27,822 bases of DNA from Paulinella micropora (lineage: Eukaryota > Cercozoa > Imbricatea > Euglyphida), in the NCBI GenBank assembly GCA_009731375.1, contig BJOX01000028.1, positions 721,283 through 749,104 on the forward strand, in the 5' to 3' direction. Shown piece by piece: positions 10,903-21,040 of the stretch. The notes beneath the pieces were generated by a model, which ran no database searches, had not been told where the DNA came from, and worked only from the letters and a program-made list of their open reading frames with translations. Each line of letters begins with the position of its first letter. Positions within the stretch are counted from its first letter, which is position 1. Made by a program: the position numbers and the translations under genes.

Positions 10903-10986
10903 GTCGCGCAGCCCACCACTCCTTCCCCGATTGCAGCGGCCCCCGCGCCCGCCCCTGCCCCTGCCCCTGCCCCTGCCCCGACACAG
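10903..10986 (+). CDS. Candidate exon, Pro/Ala-rich
   Basis: The acceptor CAACATTAG ends at 10902 and the donor GTCTGCGT starts at 10987. 84 nt, 28 codons, phase 0 in and out. It begins VAQPTTPSPIAAAP and continues as (AP)n, closing with TQ. A (GCCCCT)n run encodes the Ala-Pro repeat, so the exon itself contains a minisatellite. Six shorter copies of its 3' end, with the same downstream GTCTGCGTAGC intron start, follow in tandem (11061-11697). A flexible linker function is inferred. Confidence 0.65.
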
Positions 10987-11713
10987 GTCTGCGTAGCTAT
11001 ATCCATCAAGCTACCTATATCTACCTACCTACCTACCTATCCACCCTAGCTATCTATCCTGTTGCCCCTGCGCCCGCATCTGCACAGGTCTACCTAGCTA
11101 TATCCATCAAGCTACCTATATCTACCTACCTACCTATCTACCTACCTACCTACCTACCTATCCATCCTATCTATCCTGTTGCCCCTGCCCCTGTCTCTAC
11201 ACAGGTCTGCGTAGCTATATCCATCAACCTACCTATATCTACCTACCTACCTAGCTACCTACCTACCTACCTACCTACCTATCTACCTACCTACCTACCT
11301 ATCCATCCTATCTATCTATCCTGTTGCCCCTGCCCCAGCCCCTACACAGGTCTGCGTAGCTATATCCATCAAGCTACCTATATCTACCTACCTACCTACC
11401 TACCTACCGATCCATCCTATCTATCCTGTTGCCCCTGCCCCTGCCCCTACACAGGTCTGCGTAGCTATATCCATCAAGCTACCTGTACCTACCTACCTAC
11501 CTACCTACCTATCCATCCTATCTCTCTATCCTATTGCCCCTGCCCCTGCCCCTACACAGGTCTGCGTAGCTATATCCATCAAGCTACCTATACCTACCTA
11601 CCTACCTACCTACCTATCCATCCTACCTACCTACCTACCTACCTACCTATCCATCCTATCTATCTATCCTGTTGCGGCGGCCCCCGCACCTGCGCAGGTC
11701 CAGTTAGCAATCT
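10987..11713 (+). repeat. Tandem array of six 27-nt VAPAP units with intron starts
   Basis: Units at 11061-11087, 11178-11204, 11323-11349, 11428-11454, 11533-11559 and 11671-11697. All are exactly 27 nt, beginning GTT (ATT in the fifth) GCC and ending CAG, and five of the six are followed by GTCT(G/A)C. They encode VAPAPASAQ, VAPAPVSTQ, VAPAPAPTQ twice, IAPAPAPTQ and VAAAPAPAQ. Between them, TATATCCATCAAGCTACC is conserved and the rest is CCTA repeat of variable length (spacings 117, 145, 105, 105, 138). No AG precedes any unit, so as individual exons they lack an acceptor; alternatively each C-rich stretch ending in CAG could act as a decoy or alternative acceptor. Confidence 0.8.
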
Positions 11714-12043
11714 AATGGCTTGGTTGGTTGGTTGGTTGGTTGGTTGGTTGGTTGGTTGGTTGGTTGGTTGATTGGTTGGTTGGTTAGTTGGCTGATTGGG
11801 TGGTTCATGTGGTGATTCGTTGCGTGGTTCGTTGATTCGTTGGTTCGTTGGTTCGTTGATTGGTTGGTTCATTGGTTGGTTGGTTGGTTGGTTGGTTGGT
11901 TGGTTGGTTGGTTGGTTAGCTGGCTGGCTGGCTGGCTGGCTGGCAGGTGGGTGGATTGGTTGGTTGGTTGGTTGTTGGTTTGGTTTGGTAGGTTTGCTGG
12001 CTGGCTGGTTGGTTGGCTGGTTGGTTGGTTGGTTGGTTGGCTA
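11714..12043. repeat. GGTT/GGCT microsatellite
   Basis: TTGG tetranucleotides with ATTG, TTCG and CTGG variants. It differs from the CCTA repeat to its left; the switch occurs right after the last VAPAP unit. No gene supported. Confidence 0.92.
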
Positions 12044-12044
12044 C

Positions 12045-12180
12045 TTTTCGGCCACTTTGACTGCAAACCCTCGTTTTTCACCGCAAACTAGAGCCTGTAT
12101 GATTATGTGGAAAATGAAAAATCTTAAAGGCTCTAGCTTGCGTTGAAAGAAACGAGGTTTTGCAATAAAAGTGGCCGAAA
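12045..12180. mobile_element. 136-bp foldback element (MITE-like)
   Basis: TTTCGGCCACTTTGACTGCA...GCCTGTATGATT (12045-12104) is matched in inverted orientation by AATCTTAAAGGC...AGTGGCCGAAA (12120-12180), about 80 percent by eye over ~60 bp with a ~15-nt loop. Inserted at the right end of the GGTT repeat. Possible TA duplications flank it, but the boundaries are not certain. No ORF. A small MITE is the simplest reading; a transcript from it would form a long hairpin. Confidence 0.7.
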
Positions 12181-12306
12181 TATTAAGAAAAAACCTTACC
12201 AAGCTGTCTATGTGCCTGCCTATCTACTATCTATATATCTTTGCGCATGCATTTACTATTTGCTGGCACTGCTTGTTGCGCTTGCTACCGTACTATCTAT
12301 CGATCC

Positions 12307-12339
<33 letters not shown>

Positions 12340-12471
12340 CCTATCTACCCTTCCTGTTCCTACGGTTTAGCCCGCTACTTGTCTATATATCTATACATAC
12401 ATACATACATACATACATACATACAGACATACATACGTACATACATAAATACATACATACATACATAGATA

Positions 12472-12502
<31 letters not shown>

Positions 12503-12645
12503 AATATCTATCTATCTACCTACCTACCTACTTACCTACCTACCTACCTACCTATCTATCTATCTATCTATGTGTCTATCTATCTATCTATCGATCTATC
12601 TATCTATCTATCTGTCCTATCTATCTATCTATGTGCTTTGGTTAG
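12181..12645. repeat. Mixed unique spacer and TATC/ATAC/CCTA repeats
   Basis: About 120 bp of ordinary sequence (12181-12300, including TTTGCTGGCACTGCTTGTTG) with no convincing exon, then TATC, CATA and CCTA runs to the GGTTAG before the first VFED copy. Confidence 0.75.
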
Positions 12646-12680
12646 CACTGTGTATTCAGCGTGTTTGAAGACAGCGGGCA
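12646..12680 (+). pseudogene. Decayed VFED exon, copy 1
   Basis: After GGTTAG the sequence reads [11 protein letters not shown] in the frame of exon 13975-14016 and meets a GTAGGC donor at 12681. It is 35 nt, not a multiple of three, and would shift the frame if included. Shares GTGTTTGAAGACA with the other copies. Confidence 0.55.
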
Positions 12681-12756
12681 GTAGGCTATCTATCTATCTA
12701 TCTATCTACCTACCTACCTACCTACCTACCTACCTATCTGTCTGTCTATCTATCTG

Positions 12757-12786
<30 letters not shown>
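12681..12786. repeat. TATC/CCTA microsatellite
   Basis: Separates the first VFED copy from the element at 12787. Confidence 0.88.
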
Positions 12787-12788
<2 letters not shown>

Positions 12789-13204
12789 GGTGTGCTGGGC
12801 CCGTGGTGGGGTGCCTTATGTGTGCCTAGCCATACGCCTATAAGTCACATGCCGAAATAGCGACGGGAAGCACAATCCTGTTCCCTCAGGGTGCCCTTTC
12901 TCGCTTGTTGAGCCCGGAATAAAACCCACAGTGCTCTGTCGGTTTATACTAGACTGTCGAACAGTCTCGAAACTCCATCTGCTTACTGGGCCCTCTGTAA
13001 TGGAGGTGGGAGCTCGTTCTGCAAGGGGCGCTTATGGAACGAGCCCTGGCCCCGCCTGGTACTAGGGAGCTTTGGTATCGCCTGTATCAGTCCCTTCCGT
13101 GCAAACATCACGGCTTAGCTGGGCATCGGGTTAATACTTTACCCACAGACTTCCTTGGTTGACGAAATCAGAAGCTCCTTTTTTCTGACATCAGTCGATA
13201 TCTC

Positions 13205-13205
<1 letters not shown>
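12787..13205 (+). mobile_element. Interspersed element E, copy 5 (near full length, reference)
   Basis: About 419 bp of ordinary-complexity DNA shared with four other places in the window. It starts TTGGTGTGCTGGGCCCGTGG and ends GTCGATATCTC followed by (ATCT)n. Hairpins: GACTGTCGAACAGTC, CCGTGCAAACATCACGG, and TCAGAAGCTC...TTCTGA near the 3' end. A-box-like GGGCCCGTGGTGG at the 5' end is only a weak polymerase III candidate. No conserved ORF. The tetranucleotide tail suggests a SINE or LINE-3' fragment primed within TATC repeats. Confidence 0.8.
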
Positions 13206-13235
<30 letters not shown>

Positions 13236-13612
13236 AATCTATCTACCTACCTACCTACCTATCTACCTGCCTACCTACCTACCTACCAACCAACCTACCT
13301 ATCTATCTATCTATCCATCTATCTATCTATCTATCTATCTATCTACCTATCTACCTATCTACCTACCTACCTACCTATCTATCTATCTATCTATCTATCT
13401 GTCTATCTATCTATGTGCTTTGGTTAGGACTGTGTATTCAGCGTGTTTGAAGCGGACAGTAGGCTATCTATCTATCTATCTATCTATCTATCCATCTATC
13501 TATCTACCTACCTACCTACCTACCTACCTACCTATCTATCTATCTATCTATCTATCTATGTGCTTTGGTTAGCACTGTGTATTCAGCGTGTTTGAAGACA
13601 GCGGACAGTAGG

Positions 13613-13652
<40 letters not shown>

Positions 13653-13658
13653 ATGTAT

Positions 13659-13695
<37 letters not shown>

Positions 13696-13700
13696 GACAG

Positions 13701-13731
<31 letters not shown>

Positions 13732-13777
13732 CTAACTATCTATTTATCTATCTATCTACCTACCTATCTATCCATCC

Positions 13778-13827
<50 letters not shown>

Positions 13828-13970
13828 GACTGTGTATTCAGCGTGTTTGAAGACAGCGGACAGTAGAAGTCTATGTATCTATCTATCTTCCTATCTACCT
13901 ATCTACCTACCTACCTATCTACCTACCTACCTATCTACCTATCTATCTATCTATCTATCTATCTATTTTG
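13206..13970. repeat. TATC/CCTA microsatellite holding three VFED copies
   Basis: Tetranucleotide repeats interrupted by decayed exon copies at 13428-13458, 13573-13607 and 13828-13862. Each has TTCAGCGTGTTTGAAG and a GTAG donor; the first has lost four bases (ACAG). The first two follow GTGCTTTGGTTAG; the third lacks that lead-in. No other unique sequence. Confidence 0.8.
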
Positions 13971-13974
13971 ACAG

Positions 13975-14016
13975 GATTCTTTGTTTAGCGTGTTTGAAGA
14001 CAACGGCCCTGCTGTG
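13975..14016 (+). CDS. Candidate exon encoding DSLFSVFEDNGPAV
   Basis: The acceptor TTTTGACAG ends at 13974; the donor GTCTCT starts at 14017 and runs into (CT)n. 42 nt, 14 codons, phase 0 in and out. FEDN resembles the acidic-Phe motifs that bind clathrin-adaptor appendages (for example amphiphysin-type FxDxF), though the final F is replaced by G here. It is the only one of five related copies with a frame-preserving length, so it is the likely functional one. Confidence 0.6.
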
Positions 14017-14538
<522 letters not shown>

Positions 14539-14640
14539 GCGCCTGTCAGCATGTTCGCGGACTTAGAAGTCAGTGGACAATCTTCCAGCCCACCCGCTTC
14601 CGCGTCGGCTGCCGTCGCTGCGACTACCACCCCTCAACCC
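14539..14640 (+). CDS. Candidate exon with MFADLE motif
   Basis: The acceptor CTCTCTTAG ends at 14538 and the donor GTATTTCC starts at 14641. 102 nt, 34 codons, phase 0 in and out. It begins APVSMFADLEVSGQ and continues Ser/Ala/Thr-rich, ending in PQP. The FADLE segment resembles the short F/D/L adaptor-binding motifs of endocytic proteins. The PQP end recalls TPQPV in exon 8237-8341. Two copies of its 3' end with the same donor follow at 14702-14731 and ~14788-14799. Confidence 0.72.
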
Positions 14641-14642
14641 GT

Positions 14643-14694
<52 letters not shown>

Positions 14695-14701
14695 TCTCTC
14701 T

Positions 14702-14731
14702 GCTGCCGTCGCTGCCACCTCCCCTCAACCC
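14702..14731 (+). pseudogene. Partial copy of exon 14539-14640 (30 nt, AAVAATSPQP)
   Basis: Ten in-frame codons identical in kind to the 3' end of exon 14539-14640, followed by the same GTATTTCCTCTC donor. No AG acceptor precedes it, only (CT)n followed by TG. A still shorter third copy (CCCCTCAACCC then GTATTTCC) ends at 14799. The 3' part of the exon has been carried along with its intron start. Confidence 0.65.
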
Positions 14732-14801
14732 GTATTTCCTCTCTCTCTCTCTCTCTCTTTATCTATATCTATATCTATATCTATATCTCCCCTCAACCCG
14801 T

Positions 14802-14842
<41 letters not shown>

Positions 14843-14869
14843 CTCTCAGTCCTTCCCTTCCTCTCCTAT

Positions 14870-14905
<36 letters not shown>

Positions 14906-15165
14906 TCATATATATTTACACAGGACAGTTGAATACGTGTAACACGATATGTTATACCTATCGTGATTTCTATATATCTATATCTATATCTATATCTATA
15001 TCTATATATCTATATCTATATCCATATCTATATCTATATCTATATATCTATATAACTGTATCTACATCTATATCTATATCTGTATCTATATCTATATCTA
15101 AATCTATATCTATATCTGTATCTATATCTATATCTTTACGTACATCATGAGCCATGGTTGTGTAG
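14732..15165. repeat. CT and ATATCT intron repeats
   Basis: (CT)n, then (ATATCT)n from about 14966 to 15137 after a unique segment (14905-14970) that includes TTTACACAG. The last ~25 bp, CATGAGCCATGGTTGTGTAG, is unique and provides the acceptor of exon 15166. Confidence 0.85.
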
Positions 15166-15217
15166 GTTTCTGCTTTCGGTTTCATGAGCAGTGAGCCTGT
15201 GCCGGCAGAGCCTGTTC
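15166..15217 (+). CDS. Candidate exon encoding VSAFGFMSSEPVPAEPV (cut by gap)
   Basis: The acceptor TTGTGTAG ends at 15165. It opens in phase 0 as VSAFGFMSSEPVPAEPV and is cut by the N gap at 15218, so the 3' end and donor are unknown. The FGF and acidic/Pro pattern fits the disordered tail seen in neighbouring exons. Right of the gap is GTA repeat, so the exon ends inside the gap. Confidence 0.6.
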
Positions 15218-15297
15218 NNNNNNNNNNNNNNNNNNNNNNNNNNNNNNNNNNNNNNNNNNNNNNNNNNNNNNNNNNNNNNNNNNNNNNNNNNNNNNNN
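15218..15297. other. Assembly gap (80 N)
   Basis: N run that truncates the exon at 15166. Confidence 0.99.
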
Positions 15298-15306
15298 GTA
15301 GCAGTG

Positions 15307-15350
<44 letters not shown>

Positions 15351-15401
15351 CGTGGTCGTAGTCGTAGTAGTAGTAGTGGTGTAGTCGTCGTAGTCGTAGT
15401 C

Positions 15402-15458
<57 letters not shown>

Positions 15459-15788
15459 ATAGCAATAGGAGTTGCTCCTGTTCTTGTTCTTGTTCTTGTT
15501 CTTGTTCTTGTTTCTTGTCCTTGTCCTTGTCCTTGTTCTTGTTGTTTCTTGTCCTTGTCCTTGTTCTTGTCCTTGTCCTTGTTCTTGTTCTTGTCCTTGT
15601 CCTTGTCCTTGTCCTTGTCCTCCTTGTTCTTGTCCTTGTTCTTGTTCTTGTTCTTGTTCTGGTGTTGGTTCTGGTTCTTGTTATGTTCTTGTTATTATTG
15701 TTATTATTATTATTATTATTATTATTGTTGTTGTTGTTGTTGTTGTTGTTCTTATTGTTATCGTTTATTATTATTGTTATTATTGTTC

Positions 15789-15846
<58 letters not shown>

Positions 15847-15983
15847 CATTATTATTATTATTATTATTATTGTCATTATTATTATTATTATTACTATTAT
15901 TATTATTAGTATTATTATTACTATTACTATCACTATTACTATTACTATTACTATTATTATCACAATTACTATTACAATTATTA

Positions 15984-16014
<31 letters not shown>

Positions 16015-16042
16015 TTGTATACATTTATTATTATCATTATTA

Positions 16043-16107
<65 letters not shown>

Positions 16108-16110
16108 TAT
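15298..16110. repeat. GTA, CTTGT-type and TTA repeats
   Basis: (GTA)n to about 15465, then a (TTCTTG)/(TCCTTG) hexanucleotide tract to about 15690, then (TTA)n/(TTG)n with CTA and TCA interruptions to 16108. Valine, leucine and asparagine frames are repeat translations. Confidence 0.93.
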
Positions 16111-16374
16111 GGACACCGTGATAGCCCAGTGGTCAAGTTCTACCATCTGGGCCCTGTCGCCAGTTCGATTCCCGTCGGTGCCACCAGTATTTTCATTGAA
16201 CATACCGGTCTTCTGGACCAGTATTTTCATTGAACATACCGGCCCGTCTGGAAGTGTTGGAACTGCCCTTGCGGGGGTGTCATTAGAGCTTATCGTCAAT
16301 TCTTCGTACTCCCCTCACGGGTGAGACGATGGAGGCGCATGTGCAGAAATGCATCAGCCATTGACAGAGAAGCA
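16111..16374 (+). mobile_element. tRNA-derived SINE-like element
   Basis: The head 16111-16185 resembles a tRNA: acceptor-stem halves GACACCG and CGGTGCC (one mismatch), an A-box-like TAGCCCAGTGG at 16122-16132 and a B-box-like GTTCGATTCCC at 16163-16173. The T- and anticodon arms do not pair well, so it is not a functional tRNA gene. A non-tRNA body follows, with a 34-bp tandem duplication (ACCAGTATTTTCATTGAACA starting at 16183 and 16217). The body ends at GAGAAGCAC, where (TTA)n begins. (TTA)n on both sides hides any target-site duplication. Confidence 0.72.
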
Positions 16375-16375
16375 C

Positions 16376-16430
<55 letters not shown>

Positions 16431-16434
16431 GTTA

Positions 16435-16513
<79 letters not shown>

Positions 16514-16587
16514 CATTATTGTTATTATTATTATTATATCATTATTATTATTATTATTATTACTATTACTATTACTATTACTATTAC

Positions 16588-16620
<33 letters not shown>

Positions 16621-16740
16621 CATTATTATTATCATTATTATTATTATTATTATTATTACTATTATTATTATGTTGTTGATGATGATGATGATGATGATAA
16701 TGATGATGTTGTTGGTGGTGTTGTTGTTGTTGTCGTCTTC
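16375..16740. repeat. TTA then GAT/GTT microsatellite
   Basis: (ATT)n with CAT and CTA interruptions to about 16670, then GAT and GTT trinucleotides. The first part could be the expanded tail of the SINE at 16111. Confidence 0.92.
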
Positions 16741-16851
16741 TTTTAATCGTGGTGGTGGTGAAGAGAGAGAGAGAGAGAGAAGGGGGGGGGTAAGCTTCGG
16801 TTGGTGTTTTGTTGTTTTTTCTTCATATTTACAACATATGGCTTGTGTCAG

Positions 16852-16899
16852 GTCGGTTTGTTCGATGATGTCTTCGGAGCGTCCGCGCCGCCGCCTCAG
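16852..16899 (+). CDS. Candidate exon encoding VGLFDDVFGASAPPPQ (FxDxF motif)
   Basis: The acceptor GGCTTGTGTCAG ends at 16851, preceded by a T-rich tract; the donor GTCTTG starts at 16900. 48 nt, 16 codons, phase 0 in and out. FDDVF fits the FxDxF consensus that binds the AP-2 alpha appendage in endocytic accessory proteins. This is the strongest functional hint in the split gene. PPPQ at the end matches the P/Q ends of other exons. Confidence 0.75.
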
Positions 16900-17150
<251 letters not shown>

Positions 17151-17156
17151 TTGCAC

Positions 17157-17485
17157 GACGACGACGACGACAACAGCAACCACAACAACAACAACAACAA
17201 CAACAACCACAACAACAACAACAACAACAAGAACCACAACCACAACAACAACATCAACAACAATTACAACAACAACAACAACAACAAGCACAACAACAAC
17301 AACCACAACAACAGCAACCACAACCACAACAACAACAACAACAACAGCAACAACAATCGCAACGACCACAACAACAACAACAACAACAACAACCACATCA
17401 ACAACAACAACATAATCAACCACAACAACAACAACAACAACAACCACAACCACAACAACAATCACTCCAACAGAATAATTGTTGA
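17157..17485 (+). repeat. CAA/CCA/CAG repeat, possible Gln/Pro-rich exon
   Basis: About 330 bp of CAA with CCA, CAG and rare GAA, CAT, CTA and AGC interruptions. One + strand frame stays open throughout and would encode a Q/P-rich segment ending SLQQNNC then TGA. There is an ACAACAG acceptor-like site near 17176 but no GT donor before the stop. Neighbouring exons 16852 and 17559 already join in phase 0 without it. It is more likely an intronic trinucleotide repeat. A Gln-rich tail is, however, common in proteins of this kind, so a rare isoform is possible. Confidence 0.6.
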
Positions 17486-17558
17486 CATTCAAAGGCTTGA
17501 ATTCATATGGTTGCATAAAATATTCCATGAAAACAACAACAACGCACCCGTGTTACAG

Positions 17559-17619
17559 GTTGCCTCACTACCTAGACCTAAGTCACGCGATCCAGTTGCT
17601 GACCTGCTGGGAACACGAG
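17559..17619 (+). CDS. Candidate exon encoding [10 protein letters not shown]
   Basis: The acceptor CCCGTGTTACAG ends at 17558 and the donor GTTGGT starts at 17620. 61 nt; it reads [20 protein letters not shown] and ends with a single G (phase 1). The terminal exon at 19084 begins GA, so G plus GA gives glycine and the frame continues into GGGGSPQQ. This phase match, with a clear acceptor, makes the junction the best-supported splice in the window. Confidence 0.75.
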
Positions 17620-18355
<736 letters not shown>

Positions 18356-18383
18356 CTTTCGAACGATGGCTTCAGCCTTTGCA

Positions 18384-18608
18384 TGATGGTGATGATGATG
18401 ATGATGATGATGATGATGGTGATGATGATGGTGGTGGTGGTGATGCTGATGATGCTGATGATGATGATGATGGTGATGGTGATGATGATGATGGTGAGGG
18501 TGGTAGTGGTGGTGATGATGATGATGATGGTGATGATGATGGTGATGATGATGGTGGTGATGATGATGATGATGATGATGCTGATGATGATGATGGTGGT
18601 GGTGGTGG

Positions 18609-18639
<31 letters not shown>

Positions 18640-18640
18640 G

Positions 18641-18678
<38 letters not shown>

Positions 18679-18704
18679 GATGCTGATGGTGATCGTGATG
18701 ATGG

Positions 18705-18743
<39 letters not shown>

Positions 18744-18897
18744 CGATGATGATCATGTGGTGATGTTGATGACAATGATGATGATGATGATGATGATGAT
18801 AATGATGATGATGATGATGATAATGACGATAATGATGATAATGATGCTTATGATGATGACCATGATGATCATGATGATGATGATGATAATCATCATC

Positions 18898-18940
<43 letters not shown>

Positions 18941-18975
18941 CAATGATGATGATGATGATGATGATCATGATATAC
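18384..18975. repeat. GAT microsatellite with GAT-to-ATC inversions
   Basis: GAT trinucleotides with GGT, GCT and AAT variants. At about 18628-18678 the repeat switches to (ATC)n, and again near 18889-18900, producing perfect inverted repeats. Poly-D, poly-H, poly-M and poly-I frames are not genes. Confidence 0.93.
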
Positions 18976-19083
18976 AGTACAGAGATGAAAATCAATCAGT
19001 TTCTCCTTATTTGCGTGTATGTCCATGCTGAGCATTTTGTAGCTATTTTGGTTTTGTCTGTGTGTGTGTGTGTTTGCTTGCAG

Positions 19084-19655
19084 GAGGAGGCGGCTCGCCT
19101 CAGCAAGCGCTCTTCTTCGAGCATTCCCAGCCTTTGGGCATGCAGTCTCCGGGCATGGGCATGCAGTCTCCAGCCATGGGCATGCAAGCGCAAGGAATGC
19201 AGGCCCGCGGCATGGGCAACATGGGAATGCAAGGCGGGATGGGGATGCAAGGGATGCAGATGCGCCAGCAGCAGCCTATGATGATGCAGCAGCAGCAGCC
19301 TATGATGATGCAGCAGCAGCAGCAATACATGACTCAGCAGCCCATGATGAACAACAACATGCAGATGAACCGCGGCGGCATGGGCATGGGCATGGGGAAC
19401 AACATGCCAATGAACCGCGGGGGGATGGGGATGGGAGCTTTCTCCGCCCCTCTGCCCGCTCCACAGCCCCTTCCCGCCTCTTCTTCTGTCTCCGTCGACC
19501 CTTTCAAAGACCTGAACCAGCCCGCCAGCGGTGGCGCCAAGCCTACCGGCCCGTCCGGGTTCGATTTCATCGGCGGCGGGGCCGGAGGGGCCAGCACCGC
19601 CAAGGTGGGGAACGGTGACGCTTTCGCCTTTGTTGGCGGCATGTTTGGAAAATAA
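19084..19655 (+). CDS. Terminal exon of the split gene: Met/Gln/Gly-rich tail with DPF motif
   Basis: The acceptor GTTTGCTTGCAG ends at 19083; TAA is at 19653-19655. The exon supplies about 190 codons. It starts [19 protein letters not shown], passes through a long Met/Gly/Gln-rich low-complexity region (GMGMQ and MMMQQQQ units), then an Ala/Pro region, then [17 protein letters not shown], and ends GFDFIGG..., [15 protein letters not shown] is an AP-2 appendage-binding motif; FDFIGG and AFVGG resemble short Phe motifs in adaptor tails. Codon use is GC-rich, unlike the flanking repeats. No folded domain is visible. It fits the disordered C-terminus of a clathrin-associated adaptor (AP180/CALM, epsin or ArfGAP type); that assignment is inferred from motifs, not from a recognised domain. 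Confidence 0.85.
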
Positions 19656-19666
19656 TACGAAAATCA

Positions 19667-19724
<58 letters not shown>

Positions 19725-20960
19725 CTTAAAGTAAGTTATGACTATTAATAATATTACAAACAATAATAAATGATATAATAAAAACGTTGCTACTTAAAAT
19801 CATTCACCTGTGTTATTCATAACATTACAGTGTACAACTGATAACTAATATTAATAATAACTATAAATCACTTTTATTAATTTGCGCTGTTGCACAGTAT
19901 CTTTTATCGGTACCTCGTTAGATCTGCGTGGTGCTTAGTACTACTAGTACTGTACGCTCAATGAAAATGAATGTAGTTTAATGAAGATCCCGAACGGTGG
20001 CAGTCTTAACTTTCAAGAGTCAAGAATAGTCATTTAATTACAGGGGTTTACCAGACCACGAGTGACCGTGCTCACCCCTTTGCAAAGGTTAGGTTAGTAC
20101 AAGTTCAAGTTTAAGTAACAGGTTTAGGGCTGGGTAAAGGGCAGGGTGTGTGTTTGGTCTCCAGTGCTTGTGAGGTATGCTCACGACGAAGGTTGACTCT
20201 ACCACACCTCTTCGGAGGAGGGGCGAAATAATGTGAGATCATACTGACAAGCCGGACAAAAGCCTAGCATTGCCTAAAAAGTATTACATACTGTGGACAT
20301 TCAAATCACCTGGCAAAACATTCAAACTTTGACCTCATCTTTCTCAATCAATATTTGAGATACCGTGATACGGAATGTTACGATAGTAGGATATTTAATA
20401 AACAGATAAGTGTTACTAACCGTCGCCGATATGAAGACTGAGGAATACCTAAAGATGGAACTCCGTAATCTCCAGACCAAGGATTAAACGACAGACCGGA
20501 ACGATCAGTATTGCCATTATATACCGGGTGGGCCGGCATAATCCCTTCTCCCCTCCGAGCGCGCTCGCCAGTATGCGCGCGAGGAGTCGAACTTATGCCC
20601 CCGCCGACCAACCTCTGGATAAAATGCAAATACGAACCTGAGTGACGGTCAACGCCGTACCCGTATTATTAATAACAAATTAAACAAAATTGTACTGCGG
20701 GTTGGGCAAAACGCCAACACTTAGTACATTATGTAAAATTTTGTTAATTTCCCGTTACGCCCTTTGTCGCATGTTGAATCGGTTTCCGCCACCGCACGCC
20801 TGAAAATGCACCCCTCCTCTGTTGAGACCACAACTTCAAAGTTCCCTTCATCCTCCATTTTTTGTAACCGGCCCCTAGTCACTCAATGTTCCCCCGACCT
20901 AGTGTCGGTCCATATTATCCTGGGCGAGTCTTCCCTTCCCGCTTCCGCGACTCAGTTGGA
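19656..20960. other. 3' UTR repeat and intergenic DNA, no gene recognised
   Basis: Just after the stop, (AAT)n at 19668-19722 followed by AT-rich sequence with several AATAAT/AATAAA-like words that could serve polyadenylation; none can be singled out. From about 19900 to 20960 the composition is balanced and I see no long frame with recognisable features, no tRNA and no repeats beyond short palindromes (AGTACTACTAGTACT near 19938). Confidence 0.7.
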
Positions 20961-21040
20961 TCCGCCGATCCCATGCTTCCCCAGCCGTGCCCGCGTTCGA
21001 TCGATACCCATATGTTGTTGCCGTTCCTCGTGCTCTGACG

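Noticed and set aside
12143-12370. Small + strand gene after the foldback element
   Set aside because: The frame begins inside the foldback arm and ends in TATC repeat; no coding signature.
16111-16185. Functional tRNA gene
   Set aside because: A- and B-box-like motifs and most of an acceptor stem are present, but the T and anticodon arms do not pair; SINE head is a better reading.
15145-16299. 384-residue frame rich in N, I, R and L
   Set aside because: Passes through an N gap and several trinucleotide tracts; composition changes exactly where the SSR unit changes.
19062-19083. ATG at 19062 as the start of an intronless gene
   Set aside because: The MCVCLLA leader comes from the GT repeat plus a textbook TTGCTTGCAG acceptor, and the phase fits the exon at 17559-17619.
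20085-20097. Telomere-like GGTTAGGTTAG
   Set aside because: Only two units, isolated in unique sequence.
20575-20605. Polymerase III B box on the minus strand (AGTTCGACTCC)
   Set aside because: No A box or tRNA fold at the right distance; a single 11-bp match is expected by chance.
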